In this document: one piece after another, positions 33,208 through 41,741 of the stretch
How positions within the stretch are numbered: position 1 is the first letter of the stretch
Layout of the letters: the number at the start of each line of letters is the position of its first letter
Assembly (NCBI GenBank): GCA_021818925.1
Contig: JAKASU010000001.1
Span: 505,568 to 569,567 of the forward strand
DNA: 64,000 nt
Direction of reading: 5' to 3'
Source of the DNA: Microcaldota archaeon
GTDB lineage: Archaea > Micrarchaeota > Micrarchaeia > Micrarchaeales > CABMGC01
The notes under the pieces: generated by a model
Told to the model about the DNA's origin: nothing
Database searches by the model: none
The model's input: only the letters and a program-made list of their open reading frames with translations
Program-made: the position numbers and the translations under genes

Positions 33208-33590
33208 TTCACCGCGAGGAACTTGCTTCCTCTTGTTGCCCTAATTCCAGGAGCCGAGTGCTGCACGCGCTTTGTCGTGTATGCGAACTCTCCGAGTCTG
33301 TGGCCCAGCATCTCCGGACTTATGACTATCTCCTTGAACTCCTTGCCGTTGTGCACCCCAAATGTCATTCCGACCCACTCCGGCAGTATGACAGCCTCCC
33401 TTATCTGCGTCTTTACCGTTCTTCCTGACTTCTTGGCCTCCGCCGCCTTGGCGATGAGCTCCTTGTATCCTAGGCTCATTCTCTTCAGCGCGCGCCTCTC
33501 TCTAGAGGTGACGAGCTTGGAGTAATCCGCTATGCTGAGCTTCTGGAGCTCCTCCAGGCTCTTGCCTCTAAAACTAAACGTCCTTGCCAT
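33204..33590 (-). CDS. rps19: Ribosomal protein uS19
   Basis: A 128-residue small-subunit head protein. The archaeal-type N-terminal extension (FSFRGKSLEELQKLS) precedes the conserved MLGHRLGEFAYTTKRVQHSAPG. It is followed by L22 with a 4-nt overlap and preceded by L2 by 1 nt. Confidence 0.97.
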   Translation of the reverse strand: MARTFSFRGKSLEELQKLSIADYSKLVTSRERRALKRMSLGYKELIAKAAEAKKSGRTVKTQIREAVILPEWVGMTFGVHNGKEFKEIVISPEMLGHRLGEFAYTTKRVQHSAPGIRATRGSKFLAVK

Positions 33591-33591
33591 T

Positions 33592-34311
33592 TTAGTTCCT
33601 CTTCTTCCTTCCTACACGCCTTGCTGCTATGTGGCCGACCTTCGCCCCAGGAGGGGCGTTGCGCGACACCATGCTCGAGGCGCCCTTGTGGTGCTGCTTG
33701 CCACCGAACGGATGGTCTACAGGGTTCGCCTTGACTCCACGGTGGTGGGGCCACGGCGCGTTTATCGCATGATGCATGTAGTGGCTCTTGCCCGCCCGCA
33801 GTATCGGCTGCGCGTCCGCGCCTCCTCCTGCTACCACTCCTATCTGCGCCCTGCACATCGGACTCATGTCCATTACGCGCTTTGAGGGCAGCAGCAGGCT
33901 TACGCTGTCCGCCGAATGCGAAACTACGGTTGCGTAGTTACCTGCGGCTCTGGCGAGCTTCCCCCCGTCTCCGGGAAGGGACTCTATGTTGTAAACCGGA
34001 GTTCCGTCAGGTATCTTCAAGAGAGGGAGTACGCTGCCGAGAGTTATGTCGGCTGCGGCGCCTTCCTGTATTCTTGACCCGACGCGTATGCCCTCCGGCG
34101 CAATGAATATCGTCTCGGAGTTGTCCTCGTAGATGACCTTCATCAACGGCGCGCTGTGCCCGGGGTCGTCTATGAACTCCATTACTTCGCCTGTTATCTT
34201 GGATTCCGTCTTTATGCTTCCGAATGTCACATCTGCCTTGAAGGTGTTGGGAGGCTTCCTGAAGGCATTGGTGCCTCTGCCCCTTCTCTGCTGGTGTAGA
34301 TTCTTACCCAT
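33592..34311 (-). CDS. rpl2: Ribosomal protein uL2
   Basis: A 239-residue large-subunit protein near the peptidyl-transferase centre. The start (GKNLHQQRRGRGTNAFRKP), the LPLLKIPDGTPVYNIE segment and the WPHHRGVKANPVDHPFGGK loop with its conserved His are all typical. It lies between L23 and S19 in the operon. Confidence 0.97.
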   Translation of the reverse strand: MGKNLHQQRRGRGTNAFRKPPNTFKADVTFGSIKTESKITGEVMEFIDDPGHSAPLMKVIYEDNSETIFIAPEGIRVGSRIQEGAAADITLGSVLPLLKIPDGTPVYNIESLPGDGGKLARAAGNYATVVSHSADSVSLLLPSKRVMDMSPMCRAQIGVVAGGGADAQPILRAGKSHYMHHAINAPWPHHRGVKANPVDHPFGGKQHHKGASSMVSRNAPPGAKVGHIAARRVGRKKRN

Positions 34312-34322
34312 TCATTTCACCT

Positions 34323-34574
34323 TTACACTAGCTTCAGCTTGAGAGCTATGTCGCTCGCCTTGAACTCCTTTCTTATCCTTATGTAGGCCCTCTTCCTGTT
34401 CCTCGGCTCTATCTCAACGTTAACCTTGTCAACCTTTACCTTGAACATGTCCTCGAACTCCTTCCTTATCTGGGTCTTGTTCGATCTAGTGTCCACCATG
34501 AACGTGACCACGTTGTTCCTCTCGATCATGTTTATCGCCTTCTCCGTTGCTATTGGATACATTAGCACGCTCAT
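34323..34574 (-). CDS. rpl23: Ribosomal protein uL23
   Basis: An 83-residue protein at the tunnel exit, where SRP docks. PIATEKAINMIERNNVVTFMV and the IRKEFEDMFKVKVDKVN core match the archaeal family. It is followed 11 nt later by L2. Confidence 0.95.
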   Translation of the reverse strand: MSVLMYPIATEKAINMIERNNVVTFMVDTRSNKTQIRKEFEDMFKVKVDKVNVEIEPRNRKRAYIRIRKEFKASDIALKLKLV

Positions 34575-34578
34575 CCGA

Positions 34579-35388
34579 TCACTTATTCCTGTTCACCGCC
34601 GACTTGCTTATCCCGTCCACGACAGATTCGACAGCCGCTTCGGACCAAACCGTGAGCCTTGGCCTCCCTCCCGGCGCGAGTTTCGCGACCTTCAGCCTGT
34701 CAACTTCAAGCACGTCGACTCCGGGGATGTTCCTGCCGGCCCTCTCGACGCTCTTCGAGTCCTTTGCGACTATGAGCACGCTGTTCCTGAAATATCTCCT
34801 CCTGCTCCTTCTCCTGTTATTGAGGCTCAACCTCGGTGAGTGCGATCTTTCCAGGTCTTCCGAGAGCCCGAGCGCGCCGAAAACCTTGAGCAGGTCCTTG
34901 GTCCTGCCTATCTTCTCTATCTGCGCAGACACGACTATCGGCAGCGGCTCCTTCTGGTAAGCGTATGACTGTTTTATCAGCGTGGCATTCCCGGTTCCGC
35001 CTACCGCGCTCGAGATCGCTTTCGCGTACTCCTTTCTGTTTATCCTCTCTACTATCGTCTTCTCGACCTTGTGCGGATGCGCGCGCCTTCCCTTTACCGA
35101 CGAAGGTATCTTCCTTACGTCCCCGGAGCCGCCCTTCGCAAGCCTCTGCCTCGGCCTGGGAGGCCTCCCGGTGTGCCTCTGCGTCCTGTATGTGCCGTAT
35201 CTGCCGGTATACGATGCCGAGGTGTCCATTCCAGCAAGCAGGTAGTGGCCCTGCGGCTGGTACTCGGCGCTCTGCTCTGCGAGCAGCGCACGCTTCACTA
35301 TGTCCTCGTTGAACGCGGTGCCGAAGACCTCTGGCAGGGCTATCTTTTTCTCGACCTTGCCGTCAGTTTGATAAACATTCGCTTCCAT
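34579..35388 (-). CDS. rpl4: Ribosomal protein uL4
   Basis: A 269-residue large-subunit protein from ATG 35388. The tunnel-loop signature (RRAHPHKVEKTIVERINRKE) and IPGVDVLEVDRLKVAKLAPGG near the C-terminus are characteristic of archaeal L4. Upstream in-frame codons would lie inside L3, so the start placed 1 nt before the L3 stop is preferred. Confidence 0.95.
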   Translation of the reverse strand: MEANVYQTDGKVEKKIALPEVFGTAFNEDIVKRALLAEQSAEYQPQGHYLLAGMDTSASYTGRYGTYRTQRHTGRPPRPRQRLAKGGSGDVRKIPSSVKGRRAHPHKVEKTIVERINRKEYAKAISSAVGGTGNATLIKQSYAYQKEPLPIVVSAQIEKIGRTKDLLKVFGALGLSEDLERSHSPRLSLNNRRRSRRRYFRNSVLIVAKDSKSVERAGRNIPGVDVLEVDRLKVAKLAPGGRPRLTVWSEAAVESVVDGISKSAVNRNK

Positions 35389-35389
35389 A

Positions 35390-36370
35390 TCAGGCACCCT
35401 GTTTTGATTCCAGTGACACATACGTTAGCTTTGGCGCTACGGGCTTCCTGCTCGGCCTCAGTGCCTTTCTTATCCTCAACAGCCTCTTCGCCGGGCCCGG
35501 AATGGAACCGTCGATTAGCAGATAATCGTTCCTTATGTTACCGAAGTTCAGGAAGCCGCCTCGTGGCGTTACCGCCTCCGCATCCTGCGCTGTGCCTATC
35601 TTCAGCACGCGCTTGTTAAGATCTGTCCTGTAGTTGAACCCCATGTGGCCTGCCTGCGGGACGGAGAACATGACCTTCGGGGGGTGCCAAGCTCCCAGGC
35701 TTCCGACGTGCCTTACCTTTCCTGTTGCTTTGTGGAACTGCCTCGCTACGTGGAACCTGTGCACCGGGCCCTCCCATCCCTTGCCCTTGGACACGGATAT
35801 CACGTCTATGAAATCTCCGTTGGCGAGGACCTCTCCTAGTTTGAGCTCCTTGCCGATAATCTTCTCGATGAACGCCAGCTTGCTTGCAACGTCCTTGCCT
35901 CCAACTGGGATCTCAAACCTGAGCGTCTTCTTTATCCCTATTCCGAGCGATCCTGGATCAGCGAACGCGAGAGCGGTTACGTCACTGTACGTCGATGCGC
36001 CCTTCTTGAGCTCCTCGATCTTCGGCACCTTCGCATCCTTTATGCCGACCTTCTGGGCGGTGGCCGCGTCATAAGTTTCTGCCACCGGCTGGCTGTAGAG
36101 GTACTTCTTCCCGTACGCCCTTGCCCCGTACACGAAGATCTTCGGCAGCACCACGGCTGTGACTGCGCGCATCACCTCCTGGCCCTTGGTGTGCGACTGC
36201 GAGTCGTCTATCATCATCACGTGGGTCATGCCGACCTTGAACGCGAGAAGCGACTGCACTGACGGCTCTGCTGTGGCGGGCCAGTTCCTCACTCTTGGAA
36301 GTAGCCTCTTGGCCATTCTGTGTGGCCAGTACTCTAGGGATCCTTTGTGGGAACCTTGTCTGTGAGCCAT
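35390..36370 (-). CDS. rpl3: Ribosomal protein uL3
   Basis: A 326-residue protein, the first gene of the ribosomal operon. MAHRQGSHKGSLEYWPHRMAKR is the archaeal N-terminus. FKVGMTHVMMIDD, GWEGPVHRFHVARQFHKATGKVRHVGSLG (about 205-235, in two parts) and GHMGFNYRTDLNKRVLKIG are conserved. ATG 36370 is chosen over an in-frame upstream TTG. A TATAAAG-type element at about 36451-36461 lies about 80 bp upstream, so the operon may have a leader of 50-60 nt. Confidence 0.95.
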   Translation of the reverse strand: MAHRQGSHKGSLEYWPHRMAKRLLPRVRNWPATAEPSVQSLLAFKVGMTHVMMIDDSQSHTKGQEVMRAVTAVVLPKIFVYGARAYGKKYLYSQPVAETYDAATAQKVGIKDAKVPKIEELKKGASTYSDVTALAFADPGSLGIGIKKTLRFEIPVGGKDVASKLAFIEKIIGKELKLGEVLANGDFIDVISVSKGKGWEGPVHRFHVARQFHKATGKVRHVGSLGAWHPPKVMFSVPQAGHMGFNYRTDLNKRVLKIGTAQDAEAVTPRGGFLNFGNIRNDYLLIDGSIPGPAKRLLRIRKALRPSRKPVAPKLTYVSLESKQGA

Positions 36371-36522
36371 GCTGATGCACCTTAAAATGAGCGCAGTTAC
36401 AAAGGCGAGTCCTGAGCGCCTAAATAACGTTAACAATAGGCTGATTTAGCTTTATAAAAGTGTTGGAAAGGGGGTGTTTGCGGAAGTAAAGCCGGAGTTT
36501 TAAAAGAGGGCGAACTAGAGGG

Positions 36523-36732
36523 TCAGTAGGGGTGGGAATATGTTGCTGTCTTGCGCTTTTGGGGAGCTCTCTTTTGAGGAAGGTTTGACTCGGGGATGCG
36601 GCGCAGGGCTTTGAATATCTCAATCTCTGTTTTCGTCCTCATCACTCTGTCTATGATGGCATCGTCTGAAGCTATTGCCGTTCTTGGCTTCTGCTCCTGG
36701 TTGCCTGACGTTTTTGCATCGCCTAGACTCAT
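36523..36732 (-). CDS. Hypothetical 69-residue basic protein
   Basis: A small protein beginning MSLGDAKTSGNQEQKPRT with a central helix (DAIIDRVMRTKTEIEIFKALRR) and a basic tail. A good TATA box (GTATAAATA on the minus strand, about 36764-36773) stands 32-41 bp upstream of ATG 36732, which supports a real gene. No family was recognised. The 150 bp downstream, before L3, hold the L3 promoter. Confidence 0.45.
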   Translation of the reverse strand: MSLGDAKTSGNQEQKPRTAIASDDAIIDRVMRTKTEIEIFKALRRIPESNLPQKRAPQKRKTATYSHPY

Positions 36733-36782
36733 CGCACCATCTTTTGAGACATTGCCGATTCTGGCTATTTATACTTTGTGTG

Positions 36783-37019
36783 CTACTTTGTTAAAAGGGA
36801 TCCGACGTCTCCAACGACCTTTAGCTGCTTTACCGCGCTTGAAACAGATGCCAGAAGCGCGACCGGATCGTCAGCCTCCACCCTTATCTCTACGCTGTCA
36901 TTTGTGGCTTTGAAAGATACGCTGCCCCTCTTGTATCTCTCCCCCTTGCCGACTATCTTGACATAGTCTCTTGCTCTTGGCCCAAGCTTGAGCTTAAGAA
37001 TAGCGTCGGGCACGCGCAC
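36783..37019 (-). CDS. pcc1: KEOPS subunit Pcc1
   Basis: A 78-residue protein matching the small dimerising KEOPS subunit. The C-terminal helix ADDPVALLASVSSAVKQLKVVGDV is the family hallmark, preceded by two beta strands (SVSFKATNDSVEIRVE). It belongs with Kae1 and Bud32 (5.9-7.5 kb). It begins 2 nt after the L15e stop, so it is co-transcribed with L15e. Confidence 0.85.
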   Translation of the reverse strand: MRVPDAILKLKLGPRARDYVKIVGKGERYKRGSVSFKATNDSVEIRVEADDPVALLASVSSAVKQLKVVGDVGSLLTK

Positions 37020-37021
37020 AC

Positions 37022-37597
37022 CTAATCCTTTCGCCTGCTCATTCCCTGAGTGACGCTGGGCCTGTTCCTCGTGGTCCCGAACCCTTTGTCGATAAGACCT
37101 CTGAATTTCTTGCCCGCGCTCGTGAGACCGCGTACGGCTCTTCCACGCTGCGCCACCACCGCTGCGTAACCGGGATCGCTAAGCACCGAGGGATGTGTCC
37201 TGTCGAGCAGGATGACCTCGAAGAACTTGTAGTTGCCGTCCTCTCCGACAAAATAGGAGTTGAGCACCTCGCAGTTTGCGAACCTGTTAGAGGCGCGTTC
37301 CTCGGCCCTTGCCTGAAGCGACTTCCTGAATGCGTAAAATCTTCCTGATTTTGAGGGCTTCCTGCCCGCCTGTATCTTCCTCCTCTTGCTCAGCCCCCTG
37401 TCGACCCTGACCCTGGCTATTATCACCCCCTGCTTGGCCTTGTAGCCAAGAGCTCTTGCCCTCGCAACGTTGGTGGGCTTATCTACGCGGGCTACGGGCG
37501 ACTGTGCCCTCCATGACGCTATGCGTTGCTTCAGCTGCGTGGATCTCGTCTTGTAGCTGTGCTGGAACGACTTGTTTATGTATCCGTAACCGCCCAT
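37022..37597 (-). CDS. rpl15e: Ribosomal protein eL15
   Basis: A 191-residue archaeal/eukaryal large-subunit protein. GGYGYINKSFQHSYK, PTNVARARALGYKAKQGVII and the C-terminal RGLTSAGKKFRGL segment are all characteristic. It lies between priS (36 nt upstream) and pcc1. Confidence 0.97.
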   Translation of the reverse strand: MGGYGYINKSFQHSYKTRSTQLKQRIASWRAQSPVARVDKPTNVARARALGYKAKQGVIIARVRVDRGLSKRRKIQAGRKPSKSGRFYAFRKSLQARAEERASNRFANCEVLNSYFVGEDGNYKFFEVILLDRTHPSVLSDPGYAAVVAQRGRAVRGLTSAGKKFRGLIDKGFGTTRNRPSVTQGMSRRKD

Positions 37598-37633
37598 GTT
37601 TACACCGAGAGAATACGACTTGCTCGCTGAATC

Positions 37634-38791
37634 TCAGTTGCTATTAAGTATATCTGCCAACCCCTTTAAATACAAATAGGTTGCCGCGTATGCTGGCAGT
37701 TCGAGTGTCTCGTTCTTGTAGGGCCCGAACTCCCTCCCGTTTATCGAAAGCTTGTATCTTGAGTCGACGCGAACCTTGAGCTCTCCTGTCTTGAAGGCGA
37801 CGGCGCCCTTCATCGGGTCGAATATCTCTAGAGCGGCAAGAGAGGGCACCTTTTTAGCCGCCAGCCCTGTGCCCCCGTGTATGCTGTTCGGGAGTCGCAT
37901 AAGATGGGAAGGATCATTTGTCACCCCCTTGTCTATCCTGTTGCCCTGGTTGATTATCTGCCTGTTCAACAGGTTGACAAGAACTTCTTTCCTGTTTGGT
38001 ATTGGATGAAAGTCCCAGTTGCCCTGGTTTATGTCCTTCCTCACCGCCTCTATGTTCCTAAATATCCATGAAGCCGTAGTCTTGTCGATCCCGAGGGATG
38101 TTAGGTCTCCTTTGCTGCTTGCCGCGTTGAGAAATGCATGTGCCACTTTGCCCCTCCATCCTCCGTCGCTTGGCCTGGGACCCATCTGCTTCTCGTGCCT
38201 TGGGTCGATGCGCACAGTGTAGAAGAAGGCATCATAGTCGGGCTCGTTGCCGAAGATGTAGCTGCTTATCTCTTCGCGCGCAGGCTTATCGAGTGAGAGC
38301 ACGCTTTCCTTGTGCACATGCACGTGGTAGCCGCGGTTGCCGCTGAAGTTGATCTCCATCTCCTTGGTGGAGAACCCGAAGTCCGGAACGAGGAAGTTCT
38401 CTATGAGCTTGATCACCTCTTCCTTTGCAGCGTCAAGGCACTTGTCGCAAGACCATTCCTTGCCGTGCTCTATCCTGCACGGCAGCTTGACTATGTCTCC
38501 TGCATCGATATCAAACCTGAGCTCGGAGCCCAGCCACTCCTTCTTGTCCATCGGGGCTTCGGGATGTTTGTAATAAGCGGCTGAATAGTCAACGTGGAGC
38601 GGTGCGGTGTCGATAAGGTACGCGCGCAGTTCGCTGTCATTCCTGAACACAGTATGCCTTACTGCAATCCTGTTAGCGAAGCTGCCGAACCCGAACTCCC
38701 TCTCCGCAATCCTCTCTGGTGCGATGCTGCCAATGTTTTTGTAGTAGTCCTTTATGTAACTTGAGACTGTTTTGTTGCCGAAATCCGACAT
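37634..38791 (-). CDS. priS: DNA primase catalytic subunit PriS
   Basis: The 385-residue catalytic subunit of archaeal primase. The metal-binding motif appears as ELRFDIDAGD (the usual D-x-D). A zinc-site segment, CDKC near residue 120 with a nearby Cys-containing partner, SGNRGYHVHVHKE, and the later DPSHLMRLPNSIHGGTGL (nucleotide-binding region) all fit. PriL is at 16.8 kb. ATG 38791 follows a TTAAA-type TATA by about 25 bp. Confidence 0.96.
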   Translation of the reverse strand: MSDFGNKTVSSYIKDYYKNIGSIAPERIAEREFGFGSFANRIAVRHTVFRNDSELRAYLIDTAPLHVDYSAAYYKHPEAPMDKKEWLGSELRFDIDAGDIVKLPCRIEHGKEWSCDKCLDAAKEEVIKLIENFLVPDFGFSTKEMEINFSGNRGYHVHVHKESVLSLDKPAREEISSYIFGNEPDYDAFFYTVRIDPRHEKQMGPRPSDGGWRGKVAHAFLNAASSKGDLTSLGIDKTTASWIFRNIEAVRKDINQGNWDFHPIPNRKEVLVNLLNRQIINQGNRIDKGVTNDPSHLMRLPNSIHGGTGLAAKKVPSLAALEIFDPMKGAVAFKTGELKVRVDSRYKLSINGREFGPYKNETLELPAYAATYLYLKGLADILNSN

Positions 38792-38897
38792 AATTAGCTT
38801 CCTATTATGTTACAGCGTTTAAGCTTAATAGCAGTTGCGTCAAGTGATTTAACGGGAACGTATTTAAAAGAGGAAAACCGATACGGACAGCGATCGG

Positions 38898-39506
38898 ATG
38901 ATATTTGTAGACAATGAAAGCGTGAATCTTGACCCTAGAAGCCTGGTCTCCTTGGGGGCCGTTGAGTACGAGAGGCACAGCAACACGTTTTATGAGGAGT
39001 GCAGGGTGCCTGAGGGCATGCAAATAAGCGAAGGAGCGCTGAAGATAAATGGATTCACGGTTGAGCAGGTCACGGACCCTAACAAGCAGGGCCTCGGGAC
39101 GCTGATGCTGCATTTCTGCGACTGGACAAAATCAGTAGAAGAGGTAACGCTTGCGGGAGAGAACGTGGGATACTTCGATATGAGGGGCATCACGGACAGC
39201 CTTGGAAAGTTCGGCATAGAGAACGTGTTCGGACACAGGTCTGTGGATCTGCACACGGTGATGCGCAAATTCCATGAGGTGAACGGCTTCCAGATTCCGA
39301 TAAAGGGGAAGCACGATGACATCTCGCTTGACTACGCGCTTGAGTTTGTGGGCATGCCGAAAGAGCCAATGCCGCACAATGGGCTTACCGGAGCAAAGCT
39401 TGAGGCTGAGGTCTACTCGAGGCTCCAGAGAGGGAGCGGACTGTTTGAGGAGTACGCGAAACACCAGGTATCTGAGAAGGTGGCCAAGGCAAAGATACGC
39501 GTCTGA
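38898..39506 (+). CDS. DEDDh exonuclease-fold protein with an altered last Asp
   Basis: A 202-residue protein of the DnaQ/RNase T fold. MIFVDNES gives the D-x-E pair, and GENVGYFDM supplies the second Asp. The final motif, normally H-x-A-L-x-D-A, reads HNGLTGAKLEA, so His is present but the last metal-binding Asp is Gly. Activity may be lost or altered. A TATA (GTATTTAAAAG, about 38860-38870) precedes ATG 38898 by about 30 bp. It is followed by pth2. Confidence 0.75.
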   Translation: MIFVDNESVNLDPRSLVSLGAVEYERHSNTFYEECRVPEGMQISEGALKINGFTVEQVTDPNKQGLGTLMLHFCDWTKSVEEVTLAGENVGYFDMRGITDSLGKFGIENVFGHRSVDLHTVMRKFHEVNGFQIPIKGKHDDISLDYALEFVGMPKEPMPHNGLTGAKLEAEVYSRLQRGSGLFEEYAKHQVSEKVAKAKIRV

Positions 39507-39548
39507 TCCTCCTGAAAGTAATAAAATACCTGAGTGCAGACTATGAAC

Positions 39549-39905
39549 ATGGATGATGTCAAGCAGGTCATCGTGGTAAGGAAGGACCTTAAGATGGGTA
39601 CCGGCAAGCTCGCGGCTCAGGTCGCACACGCGTCGATGCTGAGCTACTCAGAGGCATTGAAGAGGGACAAGGAGATAACGAAGGCTTGGTTCGATAGCGG
39701 TCAGAAGAAGATTGTGCTTGAGGGAGATGATGAGAAGATGCTTGAGAAACTTTACAAAGCATTCCAGTACGAAAAAGTGCCGTGCGCGCTGGTCGATGAT
39801 GCTGGACTCACGCAACTGCCGCCTGGAACAACGACCGCGCTTGGGATAGGACCTGATCTTGCGGCTAAGATAGACAAGTTTACAAAACCGCTTAAGTTGT
39901 TATAG
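39549..39905 (+). CDS. pth2: Peptidyl-tRNA hydrolase Pth2
   Basis: A 118-residue enzyme that releases peptides from dropped-off peptidyl-tRNA. VKQVIVVRKDLKMGTGKLAAQVAHAS is the classic Pth2 N-terminus with the catalytic Lys and Asp region, and LTQLPPGTTTALGIGPDL is the other conserved stretch. ATG 39549 fits the TATA (AATAAAATA, about 39519-39527) for a leaderless mRNA; ATG 39543 and GTG 39534 are in frame upstream. Confidence 0.96.
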   Translation: MDDVKQVIVVRKDLKMGTGKLAAQVAHASMLSYSEALKRDKEITKAWFDSGQKKIVLEGDDEKMLEKLYKAFQYEKVPCALVDDAGLTQLPPGTTTALGIGPDLAAKIDKFTKPLKLL

Positions 39906-41351
39906 CTAGAGATAGTCAAGTTTGTGCTCTTCTTTCCAAAGACTCAATCTTCCGTGCAGCCACGGGTAAAAGTCGAAATTGCCGTTTTCGAATTTATTGC
40001 TAAGTATGCCAACGATCTTTTTGGACACCTCGCCTGGCCTTCCGTATATTTGTTTCTTCTTTTTTAGCTGTATTCCTAGATCACCGTCTCTTTTGTATGC
40101 CTCTTCGATGATCGGTAGCATCCAATCTTTGCTCACAGGGGGCGCCAGAATGTTGCTTTTTGATTCGAAAACGGTTTCTGGCCTGTCTGTGTTTAATCTC
40201 ACTGTAAGCGAAAGCACCTTTGAGAAGTAAAGCAGCTCTTCTTGCATCGATCCTGAATCGGTAAGCTCGGCCCAGCAGTGGCCGCTATCAAGGAACTCTA
40301 TAACATGGGCATATTCTTTCCACAGCGGAGTTACCATGAATTTGTCAGGGTAGTTAGTCTGAAGCAGTTTGAGCCTGTTCTCAAGACCGTAGTTCTTGAT
40401 TGCGGCATTGGTAGCGGTAAGCATGACAAGAACAAGCTTGTGATCCGTATCCTTCACCAGGTGCTCTATGGTGCTAAGCACTGATTTGAATCTTCGTTGT
40501 GTGAGATTTTCCCTTCTGTGGATATCGATTCTCATCCACTCTCCTGATTCCAACCGCGGATACATATCAAAGATGCTGCGTTCTGCGTGCTCTTTTCTCT
40601 TGAGCTTAATTGCATCAACCACAGAGTTACCGACGACAAATACATCCTCTTCAGGATATCCCTCATTAATCAGGTTGTTGCGGTTCAGTTTTGTAGGTGC
40701 AAAGAAATATTTCGTCCCTGCAGAGCTGACCCATGTATCTATCTGCTCTGGGAACGGTTCCTCTCGTGCTCTGAACCATCTGCCATAGAGTTGCGCGCTG
40801 ATGAATTCCTTGACGCGTTCTTTTGACGGTTTGTGATCAACATTTATTTTTTTCATGGCTTCGGGAGCCATAGACCTGAGCCCTGCTTCGTTCTGCCCCA
40901 CTTTCATTCCAAGTCCAAACACCCATGCAAGGCTGCCTATACCTGCAACGAGAGTGTCTCCGTGAACTATCGGCAGCATGTCTCTTCCGTTAGAGTAGGT
41001 TTTGCTGCAGTATCTGCCGAAGTAACCTAGTTTTATCATCAACTCGCTTGCTTTTTCGAGAAGATCGCCGCGTACCTGCAGGTCTGCGCACATGAACTTT
41101 TCGAGGCTGAATTCTTTTATCCCAAACCCAAGAACCTCGTCGTAATGCTGACCCGTATTGATTATCAGCACGGGAAGTCCTTCTTTTGCGGCTTCTGCTA
41201 CAAGCGGAGCTTGTTTGTAAAAATCGGGTTTTGTCGCTGTGACCACTGCTATGACAGGAGCTCTCTGTTTCCGTGCTTGAGCAAATATGCTGTCAAGAAG
41301 CTTCTTGTTTATCTTTATCGGAAGATACTTCACATCGACTTTGAAATCCAT
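39906..41351 (-). CDS. UDP-N-acetylglucosamine 2-epimerase family protein
   Basis: A 481-residue GT-B-fold protein resembling WecB-type UDP-GlcNAc 2-epimerases, which make UDP-ManNAc for surface polysaccharides. Key motifs are INTGQHYDE, VHGDTLVAGIGS, IHRRENLTQRR and ELTDSGSMQEE (usually TDSGGIQEE). It is longer than the usual 370-390 residues, with extra sequence at both ends. Codon use is visibly more AT-rich than in most neighbours, hinting at transfer. A cupin gene precedes it by 15 nt. Confidence 0.85.
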   Translation of the reverse strand: MDFKVDVKYLPIKINKKLLDSIFAQARKQRAPVIAVVTATKPDFYKQAPLVAEAAKEGLPVLIINTGQHYDEVLGFGIKEFSLEKFMCADLQVRGDLLEKASELMIKLGYFGRYCSKTYSNGRDMLPIVHGDTLVAGIGSLAWVFGLGMKVGQNEAGLRSMAPEAMKKINVDHKPSKERVKEFISAQLYGRWFRAREEPFPEQIDTWVSSAGTKYFFAPTKLNRNNLINEGYPEEDVFVVGNSVVDAIKLKRKEHAERSIFDMYPRLESGEWMRIDIHRRENLTQRRFKSVLSTIEHLVKDTDHKLVLVMLTATNAAIKNYGLENRLKLLQTNYPDKFMVTPLWKEYAHVIEFLDSGHCWAELTDSGSMQEELLYFSKVLSLTVRLNTDRPETVFESKSNILAPPVSKDWMLPIIEEAYKRDGDLGIQLKKKKQIYGRPGEVSKKIVGILSNKFENGNFDFYPWLHGRLSLWKEEHKLDYL

Positions 41352-41366
41352 CTCAACACGTCCCCT

Positions 41367-41726
41367 TTACTTTAAGTGTTTATTAAAAGTTCTCCCGAAA
41401 TCGTCTTCTATTCTTATTATGTCGTTCTCATCGAATTTCCCAAACGCAACTTCAAGTACGATAGTGTCAGTTAATCCGGTTATTCTGTGTTTTGCAAGTT
41501 TTGGCACTACCGTTTCGCCGTCCTTGCGCAGTTTTTTGTCCTTTCCGTTGATCGTAACTACAGCTTCTCCTGATACGACATGCCAGAACTCAGACCTGTG
41601 CCTGTGGTACTGGTAGCTGAGTTTTTTGCCCGCTTTAATGTAGAGGAGTTTGACTGTACTTCTTTCGTTGAGGGTGAATTGTTCGAATCTCCCCCATGGT
41701 CGCTCGTCTGTTATTTTTGTTCCCAT
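41367..41726 (-). CDS. Cupin protein, mannose-6-phosphate isomerase type II-like
   Basis: A 119-residue single-domain cupin. RPWGRFEQFTLNE and KLSYQYHRHRSEFWHVVSGEA with the metal-binding His cluster, then HRITGL, match the C-terminal domain of bifunctional mannose-1-P guanylyltransferase/mannose-6-P isomerase. It could isomerise a hexose phosphate. It shares the AT-rich composition and orientation of the adjacent epimerase, suggesting a two-gene sugar module. Confidence 0.8.
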   Translation of the reverse strand: MGTKITDERPWGRFEQFTLNERSTVKLLYIKAGKKLSYQYHRHRSEFWHVVSGEAVVTINGKDKKLRKDGETVVPKLAKHRITGLTDTIVLEVAFGKFDENDIIRIEDDFGRTFNKHLK

Positions 41727-41741
41727 TTTCCCAAAATTTTA

